Assembly: GCA_025766275.1 (NCBI GenBank) | Contig: JAFKAC010000077.1 | Location: 124,001 to 188,000, forward strand | Reading direction: 5' to 3' | DNA: 64,000 nucleotides | From: Lactarius indigo | Taxonomy: Eukaryota > Basidiomycota > Agaricomycetes > Russulales > Russulaceae | In this document: positions 1-10,995 of the stretch, in pieces | Numbering within the stretch: position 1 is the stretch's first letter | Layout of the letters: every line of letters starts with the position of its first letter | The notes under the pieces: generated by a model | What the model was told of the DNA's origin: nothing | Databases searched by the model: none | Seen by the model: only the letters and a program-made list of their open reading frames with translations | Made by a program: the position numbers and the translations under genes

Positions 1-469
1 TGTACAAATGACATCGTGTAGACTACTCTGGACTCTTCATTGTACTCCGTCTCTTGTTCTCCTTTTAGCACTATGTTTATTATGATGTCACTATGATATC
101 ATTTGGTCTGGACTTTCCTTGTTCTTGTACGCCTTGTTCCCTTTACACACACACCTTTGTCCTGTTGTAGAACAATGCGTCCCTTGTATTCTGTGACACT
201 CTGTTACTCACCTTGTAGTAGTGTCACCCTCCTGTATAGTATAAGTAGTAGGCTTGTACGCTCCTGGTCCACATCAGTTCCTCACTGCTCTGTGTGCCAG
301 GTATGTCTTATCCTCTCAATTGTATGATCAGTTCCTCACTGCTCTGTGTGCCAGACAATCTCCTGCTTCACTTGCCTGACCCCCTGTTGCTGCCTTCCAG
401 CCACTCTTGATATCTCACCACAGTCTACTTTGTCACTGTGAGTATCATCTTCATGTGTGCTGTTCATCA
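1..469 (+). repeat. Left LTR of the copia element (partial)
   Basis: Matches 5726-6193 nearly base for base and stops at the same TGTTCATCA. It contains a 28-bp direct repeat at 273-300 and 327-354 (again at 5997-6024 and 6051-6078 in the right LTR) that ends in GTGTGCCAG. Confidence 0.93.
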
Positions 470-481
470 GGTTATGGGCCC
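470..481 (+). other. Primer binding site for a tRNA-iMet fragment
   Basis: GGTTATGGGCCC starts at the first base after the LTR. Its reverse complement, GGGCCCATAACC, matches from memory the anticodon arm of eukaryotic initiator tRNA-Met, not the tRNA 3' end. This is the arrangement known for Drosophila copia, which primes from a 5' half of tRNA-iMet. Identification is by inspection only. Confidence 0.7.
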
Positions 482-1251
482 TGGTGCCCTAGCCACTCCA
501 CTTGGCTGGTCACTGTCTTCCTAGGAGGACACACCAGGCTAAGGTCTGTCTGGGGCCTTACCAGCCTTGCCCAAGGCAGAGAGCAGTGGGGCGCCACTTG
601 TCTCTGCTGAGGAACCTCCTGTACATGTACTGCCCAATAGTCCTACTTTCACCCCTACTGTTTTCCTAGCCCCTGTGCTATGCGCAAGGAGACTGGATCT
701 GGTAGCCCCTTAACTTCAAAATATCCAGGCGTGCATGGCCCACTGGGCTGTGTATTGTGGAGCTTAGTGCCAGCTGTCTCTGGTGCTCCACACTGGGCGC
801 AGGATCTCCTCACCATGGGAGTGTAAAACCTGGTTCAGGCTCTGGGGGGTGTTCACCATTGTGGTGTTCTGCAACCAGATACCTGCCTTGTAGCGGCAAT
901 GGGAAAGGATTCAGTAAAGCCACTGGTGGCGATGAGGCAACCAACAGGCCGAGGAGGCTGAGGTAGACAGCCTTGGGCTCTGAAAGCAATCCCTTCACCT
1001 TCCCCCTGACACAAACCATTTGAGCTGTGTCCTAGACACATCCTGGCTGGCAGCTAGCTCATGGTATGGCAAAGGGACTCTCTCAACCTGGGCCTAGCCC
1101 TTGTATCACTGGCATACTATCAGGAGGCAGGACGCATTAGCATTCTGGCCTTACAGAATCACAGACAGGAGTGGTACCCCCTCTATCTTTATGTCTTGCA
1201 ACTATGAAGCACTGTCACTGACTGCTCCTCGGCGATAGATAAATCATCCCA

Positions 1252-4200
1252 ATGTCTTCTCATGCACCATCTCCCACTGGCGCTGCTGCTGGTGCTACTG
1301 CTACTGCGGGAGGCTCCACGCTTCCTCCCACTGGGTCCACACCCTCTACACGTATCTCTGCCGCCTATGGCGCAACGTTCGGCATGCCCTCTGGCATTCG
1401 CCTTGAACAGTTCGACGGCACTCACTGGAATGAGTGGTCTGGGACAATTGAAGCCATCCTCACGCTGCACGAAGCAGAGGATGGGTTCACCCTCCACCAT
1501 GGACCAGTTGATGTCTCTCAAGATGAATGGGACTCAGTACAACGTCGGGCGAAGGCATATCTCCGCCTTTACCTCAAACCTGATGTCTACTCCCTCGTTG
1601 CTGACAATGCTGCCTATCCCACCTTCAAAGCCAAGTGGGACAAGCTCAGAGACGTATACGCTGGTGCTTCGGGCAGCACCACCATCTTCAACCTGTGGAT
1701 CCAGTTAACTCAAGCCCGCCTCAACGACTCCGCACCCATGGCCTCTCAGTTGGCCAAGCTCAATGAGCTAAGGGTTGCCCTTTCCAACACACAGATGGGT
1801 GTCACTGACACCCAATTCTGCCTCATTCTCCTCCACGCACTGCCACCCTCCTACGAGGTGTTGGCCTCTACCATCCTCACCAGTGGGGCCCCCTCCGCAC
1901 TCAAGCACGCTGAAATAATTGCACGCATAGTGTTGGAAGAAGCTCGCCGTGCCAGACCCTCTGGCTCTTCCCTCAACAAGGTGGCCCCTGTCAAGTTGAC
2001 AGGCAAGAAGGGCAAGAAGGACCACTCCGGTCTGACTTGCCACTACTGCAACAAAAAGGGCCATATCAAGCCTGACTGTAGGAGGAGGAAGAAGGATGAG
2101 GCTGACACAAAGGAGAAGGAGAAAGCAGGCAACAAGGCTGCCAACAGTCATGTCCTAGTACCTACCACCACCTCCATTATGGAGGTTGTAGAGCCCAAGA
2201 TAGATTGGGCCTCTGAATTAATCGGTGTTGCCTTGTATGCTGCTTCATGTGTGCGTTGGATGATGGACAGTGGTGCTACACACCACATTACACCACATCG
2301 GTCTGACTTCAAGGACTACACCCCAACCAAAGGCACTGTACGCCTAGGGGATAAGTCCACTATAGACCAAGTTGGTGTCGGGTCTGTCGTCTTTACTACG
2401 AGCCAGGGTATCTCCATCACCCTCAGTAATGTGCTACACCTACCACAGGTGAAAACGCGCTTCTTGTCGACACGCACCCTAGCACAAAAGGGTGCTGAGA
2501 TCGCCTTTGACAGTGGCTCATTTAAAATATCTATCAACCAAAAGTGTGTGGCCAAAGGCTACCTTGAGGACAACCTTTACTGGTTGGACGCAGCCAGCGT
2601 TGGCCTCAACGCCCACACAAAATCAAGTGCTGCCACACTTGATATCTGGCATCAACGCATGGGACACATCTCCTCTGCAGCACTGAAGGCGCATGGTCCC
2701 TCTGCCACTACTGGCATGGACATAGATAGCTCTACCACGGACCACACAGTCTGCCGTGGGTGCGAGATGGGTAAATCCACTCGCCAACCCTTTTCTGCGT
2801 CCTCCAACAAAAGGACAACTTGTCAATTTGAGATTGTGCACAGTGACCTAGCCGGTCCTATGCAGACTCAGTCCCTGCAAGGCTCAACATACACTGCCAC
2901 CTTCATAGACAACCACACTAAGTTCACTGTGGTCCACTTCCTTAAGTCAAAGGACCAGTTTGCTAAGTCACTGCAAATGTATTTGGCCTGGGGTGAAACC
3001 CAGTCTGGCCATAAGTTGCGCACTCTGCACTCTGATCACGGTGGCAAATACATGTCGAGTGTCACACAGGACATTCTTAAGCAGAAAGGGATAGAGCATC
3101 ACCTCACAATGCCGGGTTCACCACAGTCCAATGGAAAAGCCGAGCGGTTTAACCGCACCATTATGGATAAGGCAATGTCCATGCTCCACACAGCTGGCAT
3201 GTCTAAAGGCTTCTGGGAGCATGTGGTGTGCGCAGCTGTGCACATCTATAACCGCTCTCCAGTCCGTGGGCTTAAGTGGCGCACTCCTTATGAGCTCTGG
3301 CACTCTGGCAAAGTGCCTGATGTCTCACATCTTCACATCTTCAGATGCAAGGGGTACATGCATGTACCCACTGATAAGCGTCGCAAATTGGATGCAAAGG
3401 CCATTGAGGTCACGCTTATCAGGTTTGAGCCCGAATCTAAGGGCTATAAGCTCTGGGACTGCTCAACCCACTCCGTCCGAGTGTCTAGGGATGTGACATT
3501 CGATGAGAGTAGCTTCCTGTCCCTCCAGGGTGTTGAGACACACCCCACACCTTCACCACCAGTCGTGCCTAGCACAACAGTGACTGCCATGCCTCACCCG
3601 CTGGCGTTACCACCAATGCGAGCCCCCTCCCCTGCACACTCAAGTAGTAGTGAGGAGGAGGATGTTGAAAAGCTCCTAGACCCTCCACAAGTCCAACCAC
3701 ACCCCACCACTCCACCACCTGCTCTGCCGGCTCCGCCCACCACACCTAAGCATGAGCAAACCACTCCCACTTCACCCCCGCCACGCCCTAGTGCAACGCG
3801 CATTATGCGCCATGTCCCTCCTCCCTCACCAGAAATGCCTGGGGGATTCGAGGATCGTGCACAGTGTAGTCAGCTGTTGTGCGAGATGGACAATGCACCA
3901 AGGTGCACTGCTCGTGTCCCTGTGCCCAATCCACGTTACTTCAATGCGGATAATACGGCATGGCGTGGCAGGCATCTGGGGTATGCGGAGTTATTGGCTG
4001 CTGCTTTTGTGGGCTGAGACCCTCCAACTTATGCAGAGGCCATGCGGTCTGCAGCTGCAGATGAGTGGACTAAGGTGTGTCAGTATGAAATGGACGCCCT
4101 AGCTAAGAATGGGACTTGGGAGTTAGTGGATCTCCCGCCTAATTGCAAGGCAGTAAAATCCAAATGGGTCTTTAAGCTCAAAGCGGATGGCCGCTACAGA

Positions 4201-5562
4201 GCTCACTTGGTGGCTAAGGGATTCACACAGATCCCTGGCGTAGATTTTGATGAAACCTTCTCTCCCGTTGCACGATTTGAGTTGCTACGTTTACTTCTGG
4301 CGTTGGCCGCGCTGGAGGACTGGCACATCCATCAGATGGATGTTAAGTCTGCTTTTCTCAATGGCGTGCTTGACGAGGAGATTTACATGGAGCAGCCACA
4401 AGGTTTCACTGTCACTGGCTCTGAGATGAAGGTGTGTCGCCTGGTTAAGGCGATCTATGGTCTCAAACAGGCCTCCTGCGCATGGAACTTGCAATTCCAT
4501 GGAGTGCTCACTGCACTCGGCTTTAAGCGGACGTTTGCTGATGCTGGCATATATGTGATGCCTCAACAGGAGGGGTATGATCCACTCTTCATTATTGTCT
4601 ACATTGACGACATCACTATACTGGGTCCCTTGCTGAGTGGTATCAAGCGTTTGAAGTCGGACTTGTCTGAACGCTATGAGATGACAGATCTTGGGGAGAT
4701 AGAGTCTTATCTTGGTATGCGCATTGTGCGCGACCGCTCCCTTAGACGCATCGAAATAGATCAGTCTGGCTACATCAAGGATGTCCTTGAACGCTTTGGC
4801 ATGTCTGATGCCACACCACACAACACACCCTTGCCTGCTGGTGCTGACGAGCACCTAGTTAAATATACATCGCAGGCAACTGCCTCAGATATTTCCCACT
4901 ACCAGTCCTTGATTGGGAGTCTGCTTTATGTGCAGATTGGCACTAGGCCAGATATCTCTTTCGCTGTGTCACGTCTGGCGCAGTATGCAGCGAATCCTTC
5001 ACCACAACATCTGCGACTTGCACAGTATGTCCTGTCCTACTTAGTGGGAACTATGGATATGCGCATTGTCTACGATGGTGCCAATGGCAATGGCCTTCAC
5101 GGCTACACTGATTCCAGTCTGGCTGATCAGACTGATGACCGCCACTCCACCTCTGGTTATGTGTTCTTACTAGCTAACAGTGCAATAAGCTGGTCTTCGC
5201 GCAAGCAAAAGACTGTTGCCCAAAACACAACGGAAGCGGAATACATGGCCATGACCGACGCGGCTAACCAGGCTGCGTGGTATCAGAGCTTCCTCACGGA
5301 ACTCGGGTACAAGGTCGACGACCCCATCCCATTACATGGTGACAATAAAGGTGCCATTGACTTGGCCTTGAACCCTGTCACTGGGAGACAGTCTAAGCAC
5401 ATTGCCATACGGCATCATGTCATTCAGGAGTACATCGAAAAGGGGACCATCACCCTCATTAGAACTCCTACTGTAGATATGGTTGCGGACGGCTTTACAA
5501 AGTCACTACCACGTATCCTGCTGCAGAAGCACAATGATGACATGGGACTCTTGTGTACTTAG
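1252..5562 (+). pseudogene. Copia gag-pol polyprotein interrupted by one in-frame TGA
   Basis: One frame of 1437 codons with a single stop at 4015-4017. The part before the stop (921 aa) holds a gag domain, a CX2CX4HX4C zinc knuckle near residues 263-276, an aspartic protease DSGAT motif near 340, a GAG-pre-integrase region near 464, and the integrase core with D, D and E near 531, 595 and 631. The part after the stop, starting at once in the same frame, holds reverse transcriptase with YIDD near nt 4600 and RNase H with TEAEYMA near nt 5235. Everything else is open, so the element is intact apart from this codon, which lies in the poorly conserved linker between integrase and reverse transcriptase. 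It is most simply a recent nonsense mutation; programmed readthrough is the alternative. Confidence 0.9.
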
Positions 5563-5571
5563 ATTGTAGAT

Positions 5572-5581
5572 CACAGGGAGA
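5572..5581 (+). other. Polypurine tract before the right LTR
   Basis: CACAGGGAGA lies just upstream of TGTTGATAAG, which I take as the first bases of the right LTR. The LTR start is inferred from this tract and the TG dinucleotide, since the matching left LTR start is outside the window. Confidence 0.5.
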
Positions 5582-6193
5582 TGTTGATAAGTGACCCTTG
5601 CGCACTTAGCGGCTCGTACAGACCAGACTTGCAGCATGGACTGCTTTAGATTAGATGGACATGTAGATTACTTACTTCTGATCTGTACAATCTAGCGCTT
5701 ATCATTGCGTCATGTATGACATCACTGTACAATGACATCGTGTAGACTACTCTGGACTCTTCATTGTACTCCGTCTCTTGTTCTCCTTTTAGCACTATGT
5801 TTATTATGATGTCACTATGATATCATTTGGTCTGGACTTTCCTTGTTCTTGTACGCCTTGTTCCCTTTACACACACTCCTTTGTCCTGTTGTAGAACAAT
5901 GCGTCCCTTGTATTCTGTGACACTCTGTTACTCACCTTGTAGTAGTGTCACCCTCCTGTATAGTATAAGTAGTAGGCTTGTACGCTCCTGGTCCACATCA
6001 GTTCCTCACTGCTCTGTGTGCCAGGTATGTCTTATCCTCTCAATTGTATGATCAGTTCCTCACTGCTCTGTGTGCCAGACAATCTCCTGCTTCACTTGCC
6101 TGACCCCCTGTTGCTGCCTTCCAGCCACTCTTGATATCTCACCACAGTCTACTTTGTCACTGTGAGTATCATCTTCATGTGTGCTGTTCATCA
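5582..6193 (+). repeat. Right LTR of the copia element, about 612 bp
   Basis: From TGTTGATAAG to TGTTCATCA; everything from 5726 on is shared with the left LTR. Short coding-looking frames inside it are LTR sequence, not genes. Confidence 0.88.
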
Positions 6194-6198
6194 CATTC

Positions 6199-7130
6199 AT
6201 GGGCTGCGGAATCTCCTCCACTTCATGGGTCTCAGGAAGAAACTGATCCTGGTGAGTATGGCTGCTATCATGGTGTTTTTCATTTATTCATGATATATGT
6301 TTAGGGAATGACAGAACACCTGACTCTCCAGGATATAAATCTTCAAATATCAATAGATCATCATCATCAGGTTTGTACCTCGTCCATATCCCATCACAGC
6401 TACCCAGATATACTAGCATCCCAACTTTCAGATATAGCAGGTCCATCAGATACACACCATGTGCAGGAAATGAAGGAACTCAATACTAGCCCACTTATAG
6501 AGAAAAGGAAACAATTTATCAAGGTGTCAGAGAAGATCAAGTGAGTACTTTCAATGCAATAGTTTCCCAGCCATTAATCCCACTTTTCTAATCATTCTCC
6601 AGGAATATGGACACTGGCAGGGGTGCAGCAAAAGTTCATCCTAGCTATCTAGCCAGGTAGTCTATATGTACATTTCCATACTGGAATATCTGCACATGCT
6701 TTCCACTTACTACTTAATATTCTCCTGTACTAATCTATCATTTGTTGACCAGTAGTATGTGCATATGAGCTTCGTGATATCCGCACTTCCACAACCATAT
6801 TCAAGTCCTGTAAATACCTGCAATGTCTATAGAGATCTTACAGGGTTAAACCACCAATTGAAAGATTGGGGACCCATTTATATCTCTACACATCCAATTA
6901 GGAAGTCCTGTCGTATATCCTTATGAGGTCCCTATCCTGTATTCACCTTATTTACTCCCCTGTATTTCCTTTCACCGACACCCACTAGCCTGCATTTGTA
7001 TGTATTCACAAGCAGGAACTCCGCTCTAGCTCACTGTGCCTTGACTCTGTCTGTTGTCTCTGACACTTATAAGCAGTCACCACATACTTGTGATCAAATA
7101 TTCTATTCTGCTCATTTTATTGAATATAGA
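6199..7130 (+). other. Repeat-flank region with a possible gene remnant
   Basis: No complete gene. At 6240-6670 there are several alternating exon-like pieces with plausible junctions (donor GTGAGTATGG near 6250, acceptor TTTAG near 6304, donor GTGAGTAC near 6540, acceptor TCCAG near 6601), suggesting the 3' part of a gene cut by the copia insertion. No family is recognisable in the short peptides. The remainder (6700-7130) is AT-rich and shows nothing I can name. Confidence 0.3.
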
Positions 7131-7247
7131 TGACCTCTGGATACTCCACATAGACTAGTAGCCTCTATGACCTCAATGCATTTCCATTGTATTTATGAAG
7201 TCCGTTGGAGATCCCCAACTATTTCCGACCCACCTATCGTCAGTTAC

Positions 7248-7987
7248 TGTCACGAACCCCCTACTACTTTTCCCTTCTTGTCCTTATCTGATCCATCTCC
7301 TTTCCTGACTGTTACCTTTCTTGAACCTATGCTTCCCCCTTATCTGATCATTCTAGCACCTTCTGTGCTATTCCTGTCCACCCTTCTTCTGCCTTGCTGG
7401 CATGACACCATCTTGCACGATGTTGACACTATCTTGCCAGCACATTACTCTATCTATAGCAACCAGTAGCACTATGCGCTCAGGCGCAATCCTGTACTAT
7501 ATAAGGAACCCTGTAGTGCGCCTTAGCTCCTTAGCTTTGGCTTAATCAACTATCTGCGTTGTATCTCCATTGACTCCTTGAGTGCCTCAGTCTCTTCAGC
7601 ACTCAAGCCCTTGACCCAGAACCTCTGACCCATTGACCCTTATCCCCTTTGGGTCATCCCCCTCTCAGCCTCTGTGCAGGCTTCCCCTTGACTTCGCTCT
7701 CATCCTCCTCCTGTCTTACTGGTCAGCCCAGTGACACGTGACCTTTGGACTTAGGCCACCAAGCTCGTCCATTGCCACAGACTCAGTCACCTTAGCACAA
7801 GGGGCTGTTACAGAAGGACCTTCCCACCTCAGCGTAGGGGGATCGCCACAGACTCAGCTACCTCAGTGTAGGAGCTGTTACAGAGGACCTTAGGAGTTGT
7901 TGCACACAGTGCCAATCCGACTTGGCTGTCGACTGCCACGTGACAGGAAGCCATTACAGAAGACCGCGCCCCCGCAGAGGCGTGACA
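7248..7987 (+). repeat. Solo LTR A (740 bp) with 5-bp target duplication
   Basis: Begins TGTCACGAAC and ends GGCGTGACA, so its tips form the 7-bp inverted repeat TGTCACG/CGTGACA. GTTAC flanks it on both sides (7243-7247 and 7988-7992). A TATA-like TATATAAGG at about 7498-7506 fits an LTR promoter. No internal retroelement sequence is present, so it is a solo LTR left by LTR-LTR recombination. The 100-aa frame at 7167-7469 is an accident of this sequence. Confidence 0.88.
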
Positions 7988-8105
7988 GTTACACTATCAA
8001 TTATCAGAGATGTCATGATTGGTATATTCTTATTAGATAACATCTGAATAGACTACATAGTAGCCTGTATGATCTCTGTTCATTTATATTTTACTTATGA
8101 TGACC

Positions 8106-8113
8106 CTCAGAGA
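8106..8113. repeat. Left 8-bp target site duplication of the hAT
   Basis: CTCAGAGA, identical to 16723-16730 on the other side of the element. Confidence 0.92.
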
Positions 8114-8398
8114 TAGTGTTGCGGGAACTTGCAGCTTTTCCCAGCTTCAGCCAAGAGCTGCAGCCAGCTTGTACATAGCCGGATGTAGCCGAGCACAGAC
8201 TCGAATCCCCACTTGGATAGGTCTGTTCCAGCTCCACTCAGCAGCTCCACTCAGCTCCAATTCGGCTTGCCAGGTGGCTAAGCCACTATCCCTCTCAACT
8301 GACTGAGCAAAATCACAGAGCACCACATACTCAAGTCTCAGTTGTTTCAACTTGTTTGTGAATTATCTCTTTGTACAGTGTACACCGAGCCCTTCACA
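8114..8398 (+). repeat. Left inverted tip and subterminal region of the hAT
   Basis: TAGTGTTGCGGG, then about 170 bp crowded with AGCT/CAGCC/GGCT motifs (for example CCAGCTTCAGCC, AGCTGCAGCCAGCTTG, GGTGGCTAAG). hAT transposases bind short repeated subterminal motifs, so this is the likely binding platform. It also forms the 5' leader of the FunK1 gene that starts at 8399. Confidence 0.7.
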
Positions 8399-10779
8399 AT
8401 GGTCACCCCCCCAAACTCCAACAAAGTGCCTGTCCCTTTTGTGACCCCAGTGCACATGCGCAGCTCGACGACTGGATATCTTAATGCAAGGTACCTCTCA
8501 CGAGATCAAATCTTACGCGTCATGTCACAGGAAATGGCCCCGTTTTTTGTTGGCCCTATGCCTCCTCAAGAGTTTCTTTCCACTTTTCTTTCAGGTTCAC
8601 AATCTTGGGCTTCAAGCTTCGAGGCTGGCATGTTTGACGCTCTAGCCAACTCTCGGTCCGAGACCTCGATGTACCGGGCATTTGTGAGTATTTGGACCTC
8701 CGACAGCACTTTAGGTACTGAAAATGAGCTCTTAGATCGATATTGTTCAACCACACCTCAAGACAATCTATATTCACGACACATCACGCTTGCCAGACAA
8801 GGCCCTCGCTGATCACTCAGTTTCCTTCTCACCTGACTGTACAGTTTACGACAAATCCAGCAAAAACTTCACTGACAACAATTCCGCTTCCAGTGACTTC
8901 TGCATCGAGTTTAAATTCAGAGCGGAGGAAGATGCCTTCTCGACCGATTTCACGGATGAAGGGCCAGCCGTTTCAAGTCCCACTTGAATCATGAGTCAAA
9001 AGCCCAAAGGGATCACAACAGCCGGTCAAATTACTACGTACACGGCTTTGCAACTAGACTGCCAGTACCGCACACATGTCTTCAGCGTCCTTGTGGTCAA
9101 GGATTACGCACGGCTCATTCAATGGGATCGAAGTGGCGCAATCGTCACTGCACCTATCTATTATCAACACGATCCTGCGCTATTGGAATTCTTCACTCTT
9201 TATGACCAAGCAGAGAGACCGGTGCAAGGACATGATATCAGCGTTCGCATTGCCAGACAAGCGGAGACACTGAAAGCTGCTTGTGCTAGCAACGAATTTC
9301 TCATTTCTCAGGAGCTTCTCGTCGTCACCGTCCCTCTTCAAGGACGCGAGTCTGAGTGGGGCGAGTACATCATCAAACCACCTGTTGCCCGATTTTATAC
9401 GCCTCCTGGCCGCACGACTCGCACCTCAATCGCATACAACATCCATAGGGACCGCATCGTCTTCTTCAAAGATTCCTGGAGGGTTGCCTGCAATGGAATA
9501 AAGAGGGAGGGTGAGCTCTATGCGATTCTTAACCGTGCGTGCATACCCAATGTCCCTTGCTGCTCGGCCTCTGGTGATGTTGGCGAGGACATCTACCACT
9601 CTACACGTACTAGCCAATTTGCTAATGCACCCTGGGTGCTGACATCATCGAAACACAAATTCACCCCTCACCACCACCACCGATTAATCCTTGACAACAT
9701 CAGTAAAAAGTTGGAAACCTTCCAATGCAGTAAGGACATGGTATGTGCCGTTCTCACAGCGTTGATCGGTGCGTATCCTGCCCTCTCTACTTTCCTTGAC
9801 TGTCGACTGACTGCTTCCAGCTCATCGTGACGCCTACAATAAATGCAGGATCCTTCATCACGACATCAGCCCCAACAACATCCTATTGACGGAGTGCTCT
9901 AACTTCGAAGGTGGAATGCTCATCGACTGGGACCTTTGTAAAATGGTTGATCCGGATGACCTGTCTGCAGGAGGGGCTCGCCAATCCACTCATACGGTAT
10001 GTTATTTCAACCCCCCCATCTGGCACTTTCTTAACGAGAAGATTGATTTGCAGGGTACGTGGCAGTTTATGGTGGTGGACCTCATTGGGAACCCCAAGAT
10101 CAACCAGACTTTCATTCACGACATCGAGTCTGCATTTTTTGTTTTGCTATGGATGGCTACCCACTATGTCCAAGCCAAACTACAGACGGATCACCTGTCT
10201 GGTCTTGTCAACTCAGTCTTTCATCCACAGATCTTTGGAAGCTCTGGAGGACCAGGGAAAATTATGTTCATGCGTGGTGAAGAAGAACTTGATGGGCTCG
10301 TCTTTCGTGACAATGCCCCTCTCACTCAACTCCTGTGCACTTTGAAGGAGCTACTTGCTGTTCATCATAGGAAATGGCCAGAGGCGCCTCATCCTCACAG
10401 GCTCAATATAAACAACGTGATCCATCAAGCTCTTCATGAAGGTGCTCAGGGGATCACATTATCTTTGGAACTGTCCACTGCCGACGAGCTGTCGCAAGAC
10501 AAAAAGGAGTTCCAAGCGTGACTCCAAGAGTACAATAACCGCATGTCAGCCCTCAGTGACCACAGGGTCATTATCACCATCATCACTAAAGCTATCAATA
10601 ATGGAGATGCTCCTTGGCCAGCCGTTGAACCCGCCAAAAAGCAGGCGCTTGTTCTCCCCCATACTGAGAAGTTGGCCATACATTTAGGTTCCAAGAGATG
10701 CAGGGAAGCAGCAGTGGAGTGTGAAAGTGGGGACCTCGTGGAATGGCAGGCATCGCTGAAGCGAAACAAGTCACTTTGA
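8399..10779 (+). pseudogene. FunK1-family protein kinase with two in-frame TGA codons
   Basis: Inferred exons 8399-8683, 8736-9768, 9821-9996 and 10054-10779 give 740 codons in one consistent frame. The N-terminal half matches the mushroom-specific FunK1 layout; its core includes GQITTYT, an RTHVFSV block and RWDRSGAI-type sequence. The kinase part has ILHHDISPNNIL near nt 9860 (HRD loop with His in place of Arg) and IDWDL near nt 9925 (DFG position). Stops occur at 8985-8987, before the kinase core, and at 10519-10521, near the C-terminus; sequence stays homologous and open after each. It is a pseudogene unless the stops are read through. The role of FunK1 kinases is not established. The start ATG follows the inverted end by only 285 bp, so the gene belongs to the transposon. 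Confidence 0.82.
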
Positions 10780-10995
10780 TAGCTCGCATTTTCACTGTCT
10801 GTCATCATACTGTCAATTTGTTTACTCTTACATCTTAGTGTCGGCTGTTTGAATTATTGTAATCGTTCGCCATGCAATGACTTGGAGACCTTCGGCAAGG
10901 TCCGCTTGACTGCACGCAAGTCTGTTTATGTCTGTTCATGTAATTACATATAGCGGGAGCAACTCAATGTTATTTTTTTTCCCACATCTGCATCA

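Larger units (their letters stand above)
1..6193 (+). mobile_element. Ty1/copia LTR retrotransposon, 5' LTR cut by window edge
   Basis: Both LTRs are present: the left one from position 1 (about 144 bp of its start lies outside the window) to 469, the right one 5582-6193. The shared part differs at only a few positions (for example one A indel at the start and one change in the CA run near 170 and 5876), so insertion is recent. The internal part has a primer site, a long leader (482-1251), one gag-pol frame in copia order (protease, integrase, reverse transcriptase, RNase H) and a purine tract. The LTR ends in TCA, consistent with TG...CA ends. The target duplication cannot be checked because the left end is missing; the right flank begins CATTC. 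Confidence 0.95.
7138..8113 (+). repeat. Two tandem units of a 155-160 bp repeat, split by insertions
   Basis: Unit 1 runs 7138-7247 and resumes at 7993-8041 after a solo LTR. Unit 2 runs 8042-8113 and resumes at 16731-16812 after the hAT element. Shared blocks include a GACTA-CATAG-TAGCCT stretch, CCCCAACTAT-TCCGACCCACC and TTGGTATATT-TTATTAGATA. Because the units are copies of each other, each serves as an internal empty-site control for the insertions in the other. Confidence 0.75.
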
